A stretch of DNA of 64,000 bases, taken from Microbacteriaceae bacterium X2B. GTDB taxonomy: Bacteria > Actinomycetota > Actinomycetes > Actinomycetales > Microbacteriaceae. The stretch covers positions 1 through 64,000 of the forward strand of contig SCPB01000003.1 in assembly GCA_005502445.1 (NCBI GenBank), read 5' to 3'. The position numbers and the translations under genes are program-made. Numbering within the stretch: the stretch's first letter is position 1; each line of letters opens with the position of its first letter. The notes below the pieces were generated by a model, which saw only the letters and a program-made list of their open reading frames with translations, had not been told where the DNA came from and ran no database searches. Shown in pieces: positions 16,758 to 24,311 of this stretch.

Positions 16758-17780
16758 TCAGGCGAGCCAGTGCGGGTACTGCGCCTCGACGACGTTCCGG
16801 TGCGCGCGCACGCGGCTCTTGAGCCAGTTGCGGCCGAAGACCGCGTGCAGCGGGTTCGCCGGGTCGACGTCGACGCCCGGGGCCTCGGCCGCGAGCTCGG
16901 CGGGGAGCTCGATCGTCGGGATCGTCGCGTCGAGCGCGGGGCCGTGGAAGTACGGGATCGAGATGCGCTCGGTGCCGGCGGCGGGCGACAGCACGCGGTG
17001 CTTCGTGGCCTTGAGGTAGCCGTCGGTCGCGATCTCGAGCAGCTCGCCGATGTTGACGACGAAAGCGCCGTCGATCGGCGGGGCGTCGATCCACTCGCCG
17101 TCCTTCTCGACCTGCAGCCCGCCGCGGCCCTCCTCGACGTACAGCAGCGTGAGGACGCCGAGGTCCTTGTGCGCGCCGACTCCCTGGGTCGGTTCGGGCG
17201 CGTCGACGCCGGGGTAGCGGGCGATCTTCATGTGGGGCGAGGGATGCTCCGCGAACGCCGCATCGAAGACATCCGCGGGTGCGCCCAGGGCTTCGGCCCA
17301 CGCCCGCAGCAGGCGGATGCCGACCCCGTCGAGCCGCGCGATCCACTCCTCGGCGACCTCGCGCAGCTCGGGCAGCTGCTCGGGCCACAGGTTGGGCCCC
17401 TCGAGAACCCAGTAGTCCTCGACGCCGGGGCCGAGGGGCACGCCGGGGCGCTCGGCCCCGATGTCGATCTGCTCGCGCCAGTCGGTCTTGCCGAGGGTCT
17501 GCTCTCCGCCCATGCGCGTGTAGCCGCGGAAGTGCGGGCTCGTGACGTTCTCGATCGCGAGCTTCTGCTCGTCGGGCAGGGCGAAGAACGCGCGCGCGGT
17601 GTCGAAGGCGCGCGCGATGAGCTCGGCGGGAACGCCGTGGCCGACGAGGTAGAAGAAGCCCACCTCGTGGGTGGCGCGGCGCAGCTCGTCGCGGAAGCGG
17701 GCGGCGTCCTCCGCCGAGCCGTCGAGCAGTGCGAGGTCGAGGACGGGGAGGGACTGGATGCGGGTGGAGGTCGTGGTCAT
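16758..17780 (-). CDS. 2-oxoglutarate/Fe(II) oxygenase, isopenicillin N synthase-like family
   Basis: A 340-residue non-heme iron oxygenase of the IPNS-like branch. The facial triad is H204 and D206 (AHKD) plus H261 (KHRV), and the 2OG-binding RxS is R272/S274 (RISIPYF). The N-terminal DIOX_N part (LPVLDLALL ... GFFYLVGHGVP) is complete. Family members hydroxylate or oxidise small molecules; the substrate is unknown. A 15-codon polycysteine ORF lies 111 bases upstream on the same strand, which suggests cysteine-responsive control and a link to sulfur metabolism. Confidence 0.9.
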   Translation of the reverse strand: MTTTSTRIQSLPVLDLALLDGSAEDAARFRDELRRATHEVGFFYLVGHGVPAELIARAFDTARAFFALPDEQKLAIENVTSPHFRGYTRMGGEQTLGKTDWREQIDIGAERPGVPLGPGVEDYWVLEGPNLWPEQLPELREVAEEWIARLDGVGIRLLRAWAEALGAPADVFDAAFAEHPSPHMKIARYPGVDAPEPTQGVGAHKDLGVLTLLYVEEGRGGLQVEKDGEWIDAPPIDGAFVVNIGELLEIATDGYLKATKHRVLSPAAGTERISIPYFHGPALDATIPTIELPAELAAEAPGVDVDPANPLHAVFGRNWLKSRVRAHRNVVEAQYPHWLA

Positions 17781-17891
17781 GAGGATCGGTGCCTTTCGGA
17801 GGGTGCCCGCCGGGCATCCATCGTCAGGATGTCGCGGGCGAGAACTGTCGTCGTGAGGGGGCGCGGAGCGAGCGCGGAGGAGGCTGGTCGG
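17781..17891 (-). promoter_or_regulatory. Leader between the polycysteine ORF and the 2OG oxygenase
   Basis: The 111-base mRNA segment between the leader peptide stop and the oxygenase ATG contains CGCG-rich self-complementary blocks (near 17858-17878) and a small hairpin TGCCC-GGC-GGGCA just before the GAAAGG ribosome-binding stretch. Such a layout could couple ribosome stalling on the Cys codons to access of the downstream gene. No classic terminator with a U-tract is seen, so control may act at translation or through Rho. This is inferred from layout. Confidence 0.4.
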
Positions 17892-17939
17892 TCAGATCGA
17901 CGAGCGACAACAGCAGTGACGACAGAGCAGGCGACTCAT
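17892..17939 (-). CDS. Polycysteine leader peptide (MSRLLCRHCCCRSSI)
   Basis: A 15-codon ORF with ATG at 17939 and TGA at 17892-17894. Four of its residues are cysteine: Cys6, then three consecutive Cys codons (9-11). A -10-like TACTGT lies 11 bases before the ATG, so the message is leaderless or nearly so. Leaderless short ORFs with Cys runs are established cysteine-responsive attenuators in mycobacteria: scarce Cys-tRNA stalls the ribosome and releases downstream expression. Here the downstream gene is a 2OG-Fe(II) oxygenase. The match in size, position, promoter spacing and CCC run is good, but translation is untested. Confidence 0.65.
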   Translation of the reverse strand: MSRLLCRHCCCRSSI

Positions 17940-18137
17940 GATGAGCTCGACAGTAGCAGTCGCGGCGGGCGGGCGCGAGACGGGCGGCGACGGCGCGGAA
18001 CAGGACCGCTCCGATCTCATCGACCCCTGGTGGATGCTCGGGGCAGTGCCTACACTTCTGCAGAACCCGAACAACTCCGCGGCCTGCATGCTCCTCGTTC
18101 GGCGCGGAGTCCCCATCGAGCAGAGCGGAGCCGAGTC

Positions 18138-18347
18138 GTGCCGATCACCCACCCCCTCGCTCTTGCCCGCCTCCCGCACGTGACCGCGTCGCTCGACCTC
18201 GCCGGCGACCCGGACTACGACTACGCCGCCCACCCGCTCGCCGAGGATCGCGCCTCCGCCGGCTACTTCTCGGAGTGGGACTTCGACATCCCCGCCCGCG
18301 GCGTCGGGTACTTCGACGACATCGAGCTCGACCCCTCGACGGCCTGA
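18138..18347 (+). CDS. Hypothetical 69-residue acidic protein
   Basis: The frame begins with GTG (VPITHPLALARLPHV) after a GGAG and ends with TGA at 18347. The product is soluble and acidic, with the aromatic-rich segment PDYDYAAHPLAEDRASAGYFSEWDF; no family is recognised. TACACT at about 18050 could be a -10 element. It lies between the oxygenase leader and the copper promoter and is transcribed towards copB. Strong third-position GC and lack of internal stops support coding. Confidence 0.55.
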   Translation: MPITHPLALARLPHVTASLDLAGDPDYDYAAHPLAEDRASAGYFSEWDFDIPARGVGYFDDIELDPSTA

Positions 18348-18397
18348 CCACGACGACACCGTCGCGTCACGACCGGAAACGATTCGGCCTGGACTAG

Positions 18398-18425
18398 ATA
18401 CCCCAGGGGGGTATACCCTGACCGA
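18398..18425 (+). promoter_or_regulatory. CsoR-like palindromic operator and promoter of copB
   Basis: ATACCCC-AGG-GGGGTAT (18398-18414) closely resembles the GC-flanked TATACCCCC palindromes bound by CsoR copper repressors. TATACC within it (18412-18417) can serve as -10, placing the transcription start at or next to the ATG at 18426 (leaderless message). Copper would then derepress the ATPase gene. No csoR gene is in the window. Confidence 0.7.
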
Positions 18426-20543
18426 ATGAGCACGCACACCGGTCGCACGCACGAGCACACGGAATCCCCTACCGCGCCGCAGCAGCACGGCGGCGCGGGC
18501 GGCCACGACCAGCACAGCGGCGCGGCAGGCCCCAGCCAGCGCGGCGGCCACGCCGGGCACGGCGACCACGTCGCGCAGTTCCGGCGGCTGTTCTGGGTGA
18601 ACCTCGTCCTCGCCATACCGGTCGTGCTGTTCAGCGCGATGTTCTCGATCATCATCGGCTACGAGCTGCCGCGCGAGGGCGTCGTTCCGTTCATCTCACC
18701 CGTGCTCGGCACCATCGTCTTCGTCTGGGGCGGTCGCCCCTTCCTCGTCGGAGCGCTCGACGAGCTGAAGGCGCGCGCGCCGGGCATGATGCTGCTCATC
18801 GCTCTCGCCATCACGACCGCCTTCATCGCGAGCGCGGGCGCGAGCCTCGGGCTGCTGCCGCACGAACTCGACTTCTGGTGGGAGCTCTCGCTCCTCGTCG
18901 TCATCATGCTTCTCGGTCACTGGATCGAGATGCGCTCGCTGGCCCAGACCACGAGCGCCCTCGACTCGCTCGCCGCACTGCTACCCGACGAGGCCGAGCG
19001 CGTCAGCGACTCCGGCGTGGAGACGGTCGCGCCCGGCGACCTCGTCGTGGGCGACGTCGTCATCGTCCGTCCCGGCGCCCGCGTTCCCGCGGACGGTCGC
19101 ATCATCGAAGGTGAAGCGTCATTCGACGAGTCGATGATCACGGGCGAATCGCGAGCCGTGCGCCGCGAGCACGGCGACTCGGTCGTCGCCGGAACCGTGG
19201 CCACCGATTCGGGAGTCCGCGTCGAGATCACGGCGGTCGGCGACGACACCGCCCTTGCGGGCATCCGCCGCCTCGTCGCGGAGGCGCAAGCGTCGTCGTC
19301 TCGCGCTCAGCGCCTCGCCGACATCGCCGCCGCGTGGCTGTTCTGGTTCGCGCTCGCCGCCGCCGCGATCACAGCGATCGTGTGGTCGACCCTGGGCATG
19401 CCGGACGCCGCCGTCGTGCGCGCCGTCACCGTGCTCGTCATCGCGTGCCCGCACGCGCTCGGCCTCGCCATCCCTCTCGTCGTGTCGATCGCGACCGAGC
19501 GCGCGGCCCGCGGCGGCGTGCTCGTGAAAGACCGCCTCGCGCTCGAGAGCATGCGGACGATCGGCGCCGTGCTGTTCGACAAGACCGGCACCCTCACCAA
19601 GGGCGCCCCGACCGTGACCGCCGTCGAGAGCGCCGGTGCGCACACCGATGACGAGCTGCTGAGCCTCGCCGCCGCCGCCGAAGGCGACAGCGAGCACCCG
19701 CTCGCGAAGGCGATCGTGCGTGCGGCCGCCGAGCGCGCGCTCGCCGTGCCCGCGGCCTCCGGCTTCACCTCGAGCCCCGCGACGGGCGTCACCGCCAGGG
19801 TCGAGGGTCGTACCGTGAGCGTCGGCGGGCCGCGCATGCTCGAGCAGCACGGCGCGCGCGAGCTCGACGTCGCCGACGACTGGCGCGAGCAGGGCGCGAT
19901 CATCCTCCACGTGCTCGTCGACGACGAGGCGGTCGGCGCGATCGCGCTGGCCGATGAGGTGCGGGCCGAGTCGCGGCAGGCGGTGGATGCCCTGCACGAG
20001 CTCGGCATCACCGTGGTCATGATCACCGGCGACGCCGAGGCCGTGGCCCACTCGGTCGCCGCCGAACTCGGCATCGACCGCGTCTTCGCCGGGGTGCGCC
20101 CCGAGGACAAGGCCGCGAAGGTGCAGGAGCTGCAGGCTGAGGGCCTCTCTGTCGCGATGGTCGGCGACGGCGTCAACGACGCCCCCGCGCTCGCGCAGGC
20201 CGACGTCGGCATCGCGATCGGCGCGGGCACCGACGTCGCGATCGGCTCAGCCGGGGTGATCCTCGCGAGCGACGACCCGCGCTCGGTGCTCTCGGTCATC
20301 GAGCTGTCGCGTGCGAGCTACCGCAAGATGAAGCAGAACCTGTGGTGGGCGGCGGGCTACAACCTGATCTCCGTGCCGCTCGCGGCGGGCATCCTCGCCC
20401 CGATCGGCTTCGTCCTGCCCATGTCGGTCGGCGCGATCCTCATGTCGCTGTCGACGATCGTCGTCGCGCTCAACGCGCAGTTGCTGCGGCGGCTCGACCT
20501 GCGGCCGGAGGCGAGCGTCGACGCGGTGCTCGGTCGACGCTGA
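18426..20543 (+). CDS. copB: Copper-exporting P1B-type ATPase, CopB class
   Basis: A 705-residue heavy-metal ATPase. The soluble N-terminus is very rich in His and Gly and replaces the CxxC domains of CopA. The membrane metal site is CPH (341-343), the CopB/P1B-3 signature associated with Cu(II)/Ag(I), rather than CPC. The phosphorylation motif DKTGT starts at D385, TGES precedes it and GDGVNDAPAL follows; the last helices contain YNLISVPLAAG and MSVGAILMSLSTIVVALNA. It is monocistronic behind a CsoR-like operator. Confidence 0.94.
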   Translation: MSTHTGRTHEHTESPTAPQQHGGAGGHDQHSGAAGPSQRGGHAGHGDHVAQFRRLFWVNLVLAIPVVLFSAMFSIIIGYELPREGVVPFISPVLGTIVFVWGGRPFLVGALDELKARAPGMMLLIALAITTAFIASAGASLGLLPHELDFWWELSLLVVIMLLGHWIEMRSLAQTTSALDSLAALLPDEAERVSDSGVETVAPGDLVVGDVVIVRPGARVPADGRIIEGEASFDESMITGESRAVRREHGDSVVAGTVATDSGVRVEITAVGDDTALAGIRRLVAEAQASSSRAQRLADIAAAWLFWFALAAAAITAIVWSTLGMPDAAVVRAVTVLVIACPHALGLAIPLVVSIATERAARGGVLVKDRLALESMRTIGAVLFDKTGTLTKGAPTVTAVESAGAHTDDELLSLAAAAEGDSEHPLAKAIVRAAAERALAVPAASGFTSSPATGVTARVEGRTVSVGGPRMLEQHGARELDVADDWREQGAIILHVLVDDEAVGAIALADEVRAESRQAVDALHELGITVVMITGDAEAVAHSVAAELGIDRVFAGVRPEDKAAKVQELQAEGLSVAMVGDGVNDAPALAQADVGIAIGAGTDVAIGSAGVILASDDPRSVLSVIELSRASYRKMKQNLWWAAGYNLISVPLAAGILAPIGFVLPMSVGAILMSLSTIVVALNAQLLRRLDLRPEASVDAVLGRR

Positions 20544-20548
20544 CAGAG

Positions 20549-20577
20549 CATCCCTCTGAATCACATCCCTCTGAATC
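20549..20577 (+). repeat. Tandem direct repeat of 14 bases
   Basis: CATCCCTCTGAATC occurs twice, separated by one base, immediately after the copB stop. It may be a slippage product or part of the 3' end; no function is suggested. Confidence 0.6.
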
Positions 20578-20665
20578 GACCCCGGCGCGACCGGGTACGA
20601 TGCCGATCGTCGGGGTGATCGCCCCGCTCCCCCTACCCCGCCGCTTCGCGGAAGGATCTCTTTCG

Positions 20666-21019
20666 ATGGGAACCCTGATCTACGGCTCGACCGGCCAGCA
20701 GTTCGACTTCGACGACCGCGTCCTCGCACACCTGCAGGCGCTCTTCTCGGCCAAGCTGCGACGGGGCGAGAACTTCTTCCTCAACTGGCGCGACCCGCAG
20801 AGCGTCGGCGACGGCCGCAGCGCCGTGTGGGTCGGCGCCTCGATCCCCATCTACTTCAAGTACGCGTCCGCCGCGCACGGGCCGCTCGACCGAGAGTGGC
20901 TCGAGGAGATGGCCGTCGCGGCGCTCGGCCCGAACGGCCTCGACCTCTCCGACGACCCGCGCATGAAGCGGCAGGTCACGGCCAAGGGCAACAGCATCAA
21001 GCGCAAGGATGCGCACTGA
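20666..21019 (+). CDS. DUF7882-like small protein
   Basis: A 117-residue protein beginning MGTLIYGSTGQQFDFDDRVLAHL, a pattern seen in many actinobacterial (especially Microbacteriaceae) proteins that automated annotation sometimes calls DNA-ligase-like and that are now grouped as DUF7882. A basic C-terminal tail (TAKGNSIKRKDAH) is present. There are no membrane segments and no catalytic motif. GAAGGA precedes the ATG. It is transcribed alone after copB. The family name is recalled from sequence pattern and should be treated as tentative. Confidence 0.6.
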   Translation: MGTLIYGSTGQQFDFDDRVLAHLQALFSAKLRRGENFFLNWRDPQSVGDGRSAVWVGASIPIYFKYASAAHGPLDREWLEEMAVAALGPNGLDLSDDPRMKRQVTAKGNSIKRKDAH

Positions 21020-21093
21020 GCGCGCGTGGACGACCGACGCTCCCCGCGCGCATCCTGGCCGACATCACCATCGCGTCGTGCAGGTGGTAGGGC

Positions 21094-21327
21094 TCAGGAG
21101 ATGGAAGGTCCGACAGGGTCGGCGAGGAAGTGCCAGCCGAGCCACCACCAGGTCACGACGAGTGCGATGCGGGTGGTGCGATCGCGCATCACGGAGTCGA
21201 TGGTGTCTCCGAGCGGCAGGAGATCCCCGCGCCGCCGCCGGGCCGTGATCTCGAGCAGGGCACTGGCGATGACCACGACGACATAGCCGGCGATGGTGAG
21301 CGCGCGGGTGAGTTCGACGTCGATCAT
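21094..21327 (-). CDS. Small two-helix membrane protein
   Basis: A 77-residue protein with two hydrophobic helices (IAGYVVVVIASALLE and TRIALVVTWWWLGWHFL) separated by a charged loop with RRRRGDLLPLGDTI. This arrangement occurs in actinobacterial DUF6186-like proteins. It starts within the end of the upstream membrane protein (ATGA overlap), so the two are coupled and probably work together in the membrane. Function unknown. Confidence 0.7.
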   Translation of the reverse strand: MIDVELTRALTIAGYVVVVIASALLEITARRRRGDLLPLGDTIDSVMRDRTTRIALVVTWWWLGWHFLADPVGPSIS

Positions 21328-21986
21328 GCGGAGCCGTCATCCGATTGGGCAGTGCGTGCTGCGCCCCCGCGCAGGCGGGTGCCGCTTACGAGCCAGGCGC
21401 CGACGAGGAGCCAGGCGCCGATCAGCAGCACCCGGCTCGGCCCGAACTCGACGGCGGGCTCGAGCAGGAGGGAGACCGTCGGGAATCCGATCCAGCCTCG
21501 GGGCACCGTCACCGACAGCACGTAGGCCGCCGCCTCCCACACGCACAGCGCGATGCCGATGCCGGCCCACAACACGCGCGAGCGGTGCACTGCGCCCCCG
21601 GGCAGCGCACGCCGCGCGTCGGTCGGCGCCCAGACCAGCACGAGAGCGGCGATGCCGAGCGCGCTCGCGAGGATGGTCGCCGCGATGCCGTTGCGCGGGG
21701 TGAACACGAACACGGCGACGGCGACGGCGACGATCGTCGCGAGTGCCGACGTCGGCGCCGGGCGAGGGAACCATGCGCGTCGCCGGGAGGGGTGGGCGCG
21801 TCCGGACCGCGAGACGCGTTCGGCGACGAGCAGAACGCTGAAAGCGGTGAACAGCGCACCGTCTACGGGGGCGCCCCGCCAGAACTGGAATGCCGCCATC
21901 ACGGCGAGTGCCAACACCCAGAGAGCCGGGCTCGCCGACCACGGAGCGGTCGCCCCGTCGGCGGTGGCGGCAGCGGTTCGGGTCAC
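21324..21986 (-). CDS. Polytopic membrane protein of unknown function
   Basis: A 220-residue hydrophobic protein with about six predicted helices, for example ALWVLALAVMAAFQFW, ATIVAVAVAVFVF and VLLIGAWLLVGAWLV. No catalytic motif or transporter signature is visible. It overlaps the two-helix protein by four bases and its start follows directly on the end of the MhqD-like gene region. No family is recognised. Confidence 0.7.
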   Translation of the reverse strand: MTRTAAATADGATAPWSASPALWVLALAVMAAFQFWRGAPVDGALFTAFSVLLVAERVSRSGRAHPSRRRAWFPRPAPTSALATIVAVAVAVFVFTPRNGIAATILASALGIAALVLVWAPTDARRALPGGAVHRSRVLWAGIGIALCVWEAAAYVLSVTVPRGWIGFPTVSLLLEPAVEFGPSRVLLIGAWLLVGAWLVSGTRLRGGAARTAQSDDGSA

Positions 21987-22031
21987 GGTCTCAGAGTAGG
22001 GCGCCGACGCGGTACGGCGGGCCGCGGCGCG

Positions 22032-22697
22032 TCAGCTCGTCAGCACCGACGCGAGCCATTCCCTCGCAGCGGCGAGATCGCTCGTATCGATGCCGTGGCC
22101 GCCGGCACGGCTGTGCCGCTCGACGTCGGCGCCGTGCTCGGCGGCCAGCGCGGCGAGATGCGCAACGCTCGATGCGGGCGCCATCGGATCTGCCGTGCCG
22201 CCCGCGAGCAGCAGCCGCACGGCCGCCACGTCGCCGATCGGGTCGCGGTCGCCGAAGGGGAACATCCCGCTCAAGGCGATCACACGGTCGAGCGTCCCTG
22301 GATGCAGCAGGGCCGTCGCGACACCGATGTTGGCGCCGTTGGAGAAGCCCACCGCGATGATCGGGACATCCTCGATGCCGTATTCGACGCGCGCGCCCGC
22401 GATGAAGACGGCGAGCTCGCCCGCGCGCGCGATGACGTCGTCGACGTCGAAGTCGCCTTCGCCCCGACGGCGGAACCAGCGATTCATGCCGTTCTCGGTC
22501 ACGCGCCCGCGCGGCGAGAGCACGGCCGCTTCGGGGGCGAGGTGCGAGGCGAGCGTCATGATCTCGCGCTCGTCGCCGCCCGTGCCGTGCAGGGTCAGCA
22601 GCACCGGAGCGCCGTGCGCTCCCCGGCGGAACCCGTGGGGCCAGCCGGCGAGCTCGATGCCCGCCTCCGCCGGAGTGCGGGGGGTCTCGGCGCTCAC
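22032..22697 (-). CDS. MhqD-like carboxylesterase (alpha/beta hydrolase)
   Basis: A 221-residue phospholipase/carboxylesterase-type hydrolase. The oxyanion region is LHGTGGDE, the nucleophile GFSNGA, the acid in AGGTADPMAP and the histidine in GGHGID. Homologues (MhqD/YodD) act beside ring-cleaving MhqO dioxygenases in quinone and azo-compound resistance. The GTG start overlaps the MhqO-like stop (GTGA), so the two are coupled. Confidence 0.9.
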   Translation of the reverse strand: MSAETPRTPAEAGIELAGWPHGFRRGAHGAPVLLTLHGTGGDEREIMTLASHLAPEAAVLSPRGRVTENGMNRWFRRRGEGDFDVDDVIARAGELAVFIAGARVEYGIEDVPIIAVGFSNGANIGVATALLHPGTLDRVIALSGMFPFGDRDPIGDVAAVRLLLAGGTADPMAPASSVAHLAALAAEHGADVERHSRAGGHGIDTSDLAAAREWLASVLTS

Positions 22698-23662
22698 GCG
22701 GCGACCTCGGGGTTGTTCTCCTCCGGCACGGCGATCGTCGCGACGCGCGCCTCGATCGCCTCGCGCGAGGGCTCGAGCCACGGCGGCAGCTTGAGCGAGC
22801 GGCCGAGCTCGAGCAGCGGCTCGTCGATCGCGAAGCCGGGGGTATCGGTCGCGATCTCGAACAGCACGCCGCCGGGTTCGCGGAAGTAGATGCTCGTGAA
22901 GTACTGCCGGTCGAGGATCTCGGTGACCTGGTGGCCGCGGCTCACGAGCTCGTCGCGCCACAGCTGCTGGGTCGCCCGGTCGGGAGCCCGGAAGGCGATG
23001 TGGTGCACGGTGCCGCCCGCGGTCAGCCCCTGCGGGGCGAGGGTCGAGGCGTGCACGTCGACGAGGCTGCCGGGGGCGCCGTCGCCCGCGGCCAGGCGGG
23101 TGCGGGGGCCCTCCTGCTCGACCACGCGCATCCCGAGATCGTCGGCCATGAGGCCGATGGTGCGCTCGGCGTCGCGCACCGTGAGCACGCTCGAGTGCTG
23201 GCCGCGGATGGCGTGCTCGGCGGGCACGCTCGCCGAGTCCCACGGGTCGCGCGGGTCGTCGGCGTGCGTCGCGACGAGCTCGATCTGCAGGCCGTCGGGG
23301 TCGGCGACGAGCAGGCGCTCCTCGCTCGAACTCGTGCTCGTGATGCGCGGCTCGGCGCCGAGCGTGGAGAAGTGATCGCTCCACCAGCCGAGCGAGCCCG
23401 CCGGAACCGAGAAAGCGGTCGACGTCGACTGGCCGGCGCCGACGCGACCCCGGGCGACGCCGCGCCACGGGAAGAACGTCATGAGGGTGCCGGGGCGGCC
23501 CGACTCGTCGCCGTAGTAGAGGTGATACGTGCCGGGGTCGTCGAAGTTGACGGTCTTCTTCACGAGCCGCAGCCCGAGCCCGGTGATGTAGAAGTCGATG
23601 TTCTTCTGCGGGTCGCCCGCGATCGCGGTGACGTGGTGCAGGCCCTGCGTGGCGGCGGTCAT
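22694..23662 (-). CDS. MhqO-like ring-cleaving dioxygenase (VOC family)
   Basis: A 322-residue extradiol-type dioxygenase with two vicinal-oxygen-chelate modules, each starting with an HH-type motif (LHHVTAIAG at residue 8, VHHIAFRA near 212) and ending with a metal glutamate strand (GLQIELVAT, GVLFEIATD). This matches MhqA/MhqE/MhqO proteins induced by hydroquinones. The start was set at MTAATQGLHHV, shortly after AGGAG. A perfect 16-base palindrome lies 33 bases upstream and is the likely operator of a MarR-type repressor not encoded here. Confidence 0.92.
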   Translation of the reverse strand: MTAATQGLHHVTAIAGDPQKNIDFYITGLGLRLVKKTVNFDDPGTYHLYYGDESGRPGTLMTFFPWRGVARGRVGAGQSTSTAFSVPAGSLGWWSDHFSTLGAEPRITSTSSSEERLLVADPDGLQIELVATHADDPRDPWDSASVPAEHAIRGQHSSVLTVRDAERTIGLMADDLGMRVVEQEGPRTRLAAGDGAPGSLVDVHASTLAPQGLTAGGTVHHIAFRAPDRATQQLWRDELVSRGHQVTEILDRQYFTSIYFREPGGVLFEIATDTPGFAIDEPLLELGRSLKLPPWLEPSREAIEARVATIAVPEENNPEVAA

Positions 23663-23694
23663 TCTCGTCTCCTGACGTCTCGCAACGATGATAT

Positions 23695-23710
23695 CCATGC
23701 AAACGCATGG
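23695..23710. promoter_or_regulatory. Perfect palindrome CCATGC-AAAC-GCATGG upstream of mhqO-like gene
   Basis: Six-base perfect arms around AAAC, 33 bases before the mhqO-like ATG. Position and symmetry fit a repressor site; MarR/MhqR-type control is known for the family, but the site sequence itself has not been matched to any known consensus. Confidence 0.6.
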
Positions 23711-23793
23711 AGTGCGCGGATATTCCCCGGGTGCGGATGCCGCGGTGCGGGTTCGGGCATTCGCACAGTTTCCCGGCCTATCGTGACCGCTCG

Positions 23794-24153
23794 ATGCCGC
23801 GACCCGACCCCTCCTCGCCCCTCCCGCGCCCGGCCGGCCGCGCCGCCGAGCCGGTCGAGTACTGCGCGACCATCGTCGTGGATAGCGCCGTGACGAAGCT
23901 CGACGCGCTCGCGATCCTCGCCCTCGCGGTCGATCGGCCCGTGCGCGCTCAGCGCACGCCCCGTCCGTACGTCGAGCTCGACGGCGGGGCTCGCGCCGAG
24001 ATCGAGATCCCGAAGTCCGGCGAGCCGCCGCCGCTCGCCATCGACGTCTACTCCACGGTGAGCCACGACCACGCAGCGGTGCAGGCGCTGCGCCTCATGG
24101 CCGCGCTCGAGCAGTACACCGGCTGGAGCATCCGCCCCGACTTCGAGCTCTGA
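23794..24153 (+). CDS. Hypothetical 119-residue protein
   Basis: The frame starts MPRPDPSSPLPRPAGRAAE and continues with alternating beta-type segments (CATIVVDSAVTKLDALAILALAV; ARAEIEIP; HDHAAVQALRLMAALEQYTGW). No signal peptide or membrane span. No family is recognised. It is oriented away from the mhqO-like gene and converges on aspS across a spacer with a long inverted repeat. Codon use agrees with its neighbours. Confidence 0.6.
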   Translation: MPRPDPSSPLPRPAGRAAEPVEYCATIVVDSAVTKLDALAILALAVDRPVRAQRTPRPYVELDGGARAEIEIPKSGEPPPLAIDVYSTVSHDHAAVQALRLMAALEQYTGWSIRPDFEL

Positions 24154-24193
24154 TGCCGGCAGCGGCCCTCCGTGCCTGCGCTGAGTCGCCTCG

Positions 24194-24265
24194 CGCGAGT
24201 GCACGCGTTCGTCACTACTGCGCGCGAACATCCACGTGCACGTGCGAGAAACGCGTGCACTCGCG
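24194..24265. repeat. Perfect 16-base inverted repeat, 40-base spacer
   Basis: CGCGAGTGCACGCGTT (24194-24209) and its exact complement (24250-24265) frame a spacer that itself contains a GTGCAC palindrome. It occupies most of the 158-base gap between two convergent genes. It may be a bidirectional terminator or a palindromic intergenic element; there is no T-run. Confidence 0.75.
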
Positions 24266-24311
24266 GCGGGCGCGAGAAGCGGCCTCACTCGCGGCCGTCG
24301 GCGGGCAGCCC

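Noticed and set aside
16713-18137. Upstream extension of the 69-residue hypothetical gene as part of a 544-codon frame
   Set aside because: The extension runs opposite the 2OG oxygenase; the GTG at 18138 with a GGAG upstream is a better start.
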